Made by a program: the position numbers and the translations under genes. A stretch of DNA of 7,185 nucleotides from the NCBI GenBank assembly GCA_017452035.1, contig JAFTNE010000140.1:1-7185 (forward strand). The letters run 5' to 3'. Positions 6,160 to 7,185 of the stretch are shown here, piece by piece. The notes beneath the pieces are model-generated. The model saw only the letters and a list, made by a program, of their open reading frames with translations, was not told the origin of the DNA and made no database searches. The DNA comes from Clostridia bacterium. GTDB lineage: Bacteria > Bacillota > Clostridia > Christensenellales > CAG-314. How positions within the stretch are numbered: position 1 is the first letter of the stretch; the number at the start of each line of letters is the position of its first letter.

Positions 6160-7185
6160 ATGCCACAAGACATCAAAACCGTAAGATACGGTAATCACGA
6201 CAGAAAATCTTTTTCTAAGACAAAGGAAGTTTTGCCTTTGCCAAACCTCATTGAGGTACAAAAGTCCAGTTACCAAAACTTTTTGGATCACGGCATCCGT
6301 GAAGTATTTGAAGACTTTTCTCCAATTGAGGACTTTGCAGGTCACTTCCGTTTGGAATTTTTGAGCCATCGTATTGATGCATCACAAAAGTACTCCGAGT
6401 CGGAATGCATTTTGCGTGACGCAACTTACGCAAGCCCACTTCGTATCACAGTTCGCTTGACCAACAAAGGCACAGGCGAGTTTGTTGACCAAGAAGTATT
6501 CATGGGCGACTTCCCTTTGATGACGGACACAGGTAGCTTTATCATCAACGGTGCAGAACGTGTAATTGTATCACAACTTGTTCGTTCCCCTGGTGTATAT
6601 TGCGAAGTTTTGCAAGACAAAAATGGCAAACCCGTGTACAACACAACAGCAATGCCTACACGTGGTGCATGGTTGGAAATTGAACACGACACCAACAACA
6701 ACATCCTTAACGTTCACATCGACCGTAACCGTAAATTGCCTTTGACAGTTTTGCTTCGTGGTATTTTGCACGACGGTATCACAAGCCGTAGCGCAAACAC
6801 CATTGCAAAGTTGTTTGAGTACGACCCAGTTATCGGTCTTACATTTGTCAAGGATGACACAGCAACCGACCAAGAATCTTTGGTAGAAATCTACAAGCGT
6901 TTGCGTCCAGGTGAAATTCCTACAGACGAATCTGTTCAAAAGACTTTGAACGACCTTTTGTTTGATGCAAAACGTTACGACCTTGCACGTGTTGGCCGTT
7001 ACAAGTTCAACAAAAAGTTGGCTCTTTCCACACGTATCAAGGGTCTCACTCTTGGCGAGGCAGTAGTAGTAGATTTGCTTACATTCGAGAAATACACATG
7101 CTTGACTGCTGAACAAGCTGAGCAAATTGCTAACAGTGGCGTTGTAGAAAGCGTAAACATCTTGAGCGACAAGGGCGAAGTTATC
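6160..7185 (+). CDS. rpoB: DNA-directed RNA polymerase beta subunit, N-terminal part (runs off the window)
   Basis: This is the first 342 codons of the beta subunit, open to the last base. The full protein is usually 1100-1250 residues. Recognisable blocks are LPLPNLIEVQKSSYQNFL (25-42) at the protrusion start, EVFMGDFPLMTDTGSFIING (112-131) followed by AERVIVSQLVRSPGVY (132-147), RKLPLTVLLR (191-200) in the lobe, YKRLRPGEIPT (245-255), and RYDLARVGRYKFNKKL (272-287). The main rifampicin region, the active-site Lys residues and the C-terminal clamp parts lie beyond the window. The start is fixed by GAGGAG at 6146-6151, 8 nt before the ATG, and an in-frame TGA at 6145-6147. Unusually, no rplL or rplJ precedes it. 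It has its own promoter and a long leader. rpoC would be expected downstream. Confidence 0.97.
   Translation, partial: MPQDIKTVRYGNHDRKSFSKTKEVLPLPNLIEVQKSSYQNFLDHGIREVFEDFSPIEDFAGHFRLEFLSHRIDASQKYSESECILRDATYASPLRITVRLTNKGTGEFVDQEVFMGDFPLMTDTGSFIINGAERVIVSQLVRSPGVYCEVLQDKNGKPVYNTTAMPTRGAWLEIEHDTNNNILNVHIDRNRKLPLTVLLRGILHDGITSRSANTIAKLFEYDPVIGLTFVKDDTATDQESLVEIYKRLRPGEIPTDESVQKTLNDLLFDAKRYDLARVGRYKFNKKLALSTRIKGLTLGEAVVVDLLTFEKYTCLTAEQAEQIANSGVVESVNILSDKGEVI

Noticed and set aside
6571..7125. 184-codon minus-strand frame opposite rpoB
   Set aside because: In register with rpoB codons. The sense strand gives an unbroken, strongly conserved RpoB N-terminus.
1..7185. CRISPR array, tRNA, transposase or defence system
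   Set aside because: No regularly spaced direct repeats, no cloverleaf with a T-loop signature, and no transposase, nuclease or toxin-like protein on either strand.

Overview
The window reads as chromosomal DNA of an AT-rich Gram-positive bacterium of the Firmicutes, most likely a Clostridia-type anaerobe. The evidence is a glgC-glgD-glgA operon (GlgD is a Firmicutes-type non-catalytic partner of GlgC), strong GGAGG ribosome binding sites before every gene, sigma-A-type promoters, U-tract terminators and a Firmicutes-like 5S rRNA. I cannot name a genus.

Layout: 1-116 is the end of a 23S-5S spacer, including what looks like the 3' strand of the pre-23S processing stem. A 5S rRNA gene follows (about 117-233), and a strong terminator (239-272) closes the rRNA operon. 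A gene-free stretch (273-575) carries a 105-bp imperfect palindrome centred near 353. A sigma-A-type promoter at 576-604, flanked by TTGCAA repeats, drives glgC (786-2006), glgD (2006-3106, overlapping glgC by one base) and glgA (3115-4539). These genes make ADP-glucose and polymerise it into glycogen. A terminator at 4604-4637 ends the operon.

A small predicted lipoprotein gene of unknown function lies on the minus strand (4822-5235). It has its own terminator (4776-4808) and a consensus promoter (5267-5296). Next come roughly 585 bp of AT-rich DNA without a convincing gene. A strong extended -10 promoter (5883-5911) then precedes a leader of about 240 nt and the 5' part of rpoB (6160 to the window edge, 342 codons, incomplete).

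The points most worth a second look are these. The rpoB leader can be folded into a multibranched RNA structure. rpoB has no rplJ/rplL directly upstream. The palindrome after the rRNA operon may be a dispersed repeat. All the main genes avoid TTA, CTA and TCA codons despite low GC. I found no defence system, CRISPR array, tRNA or transposase gene.
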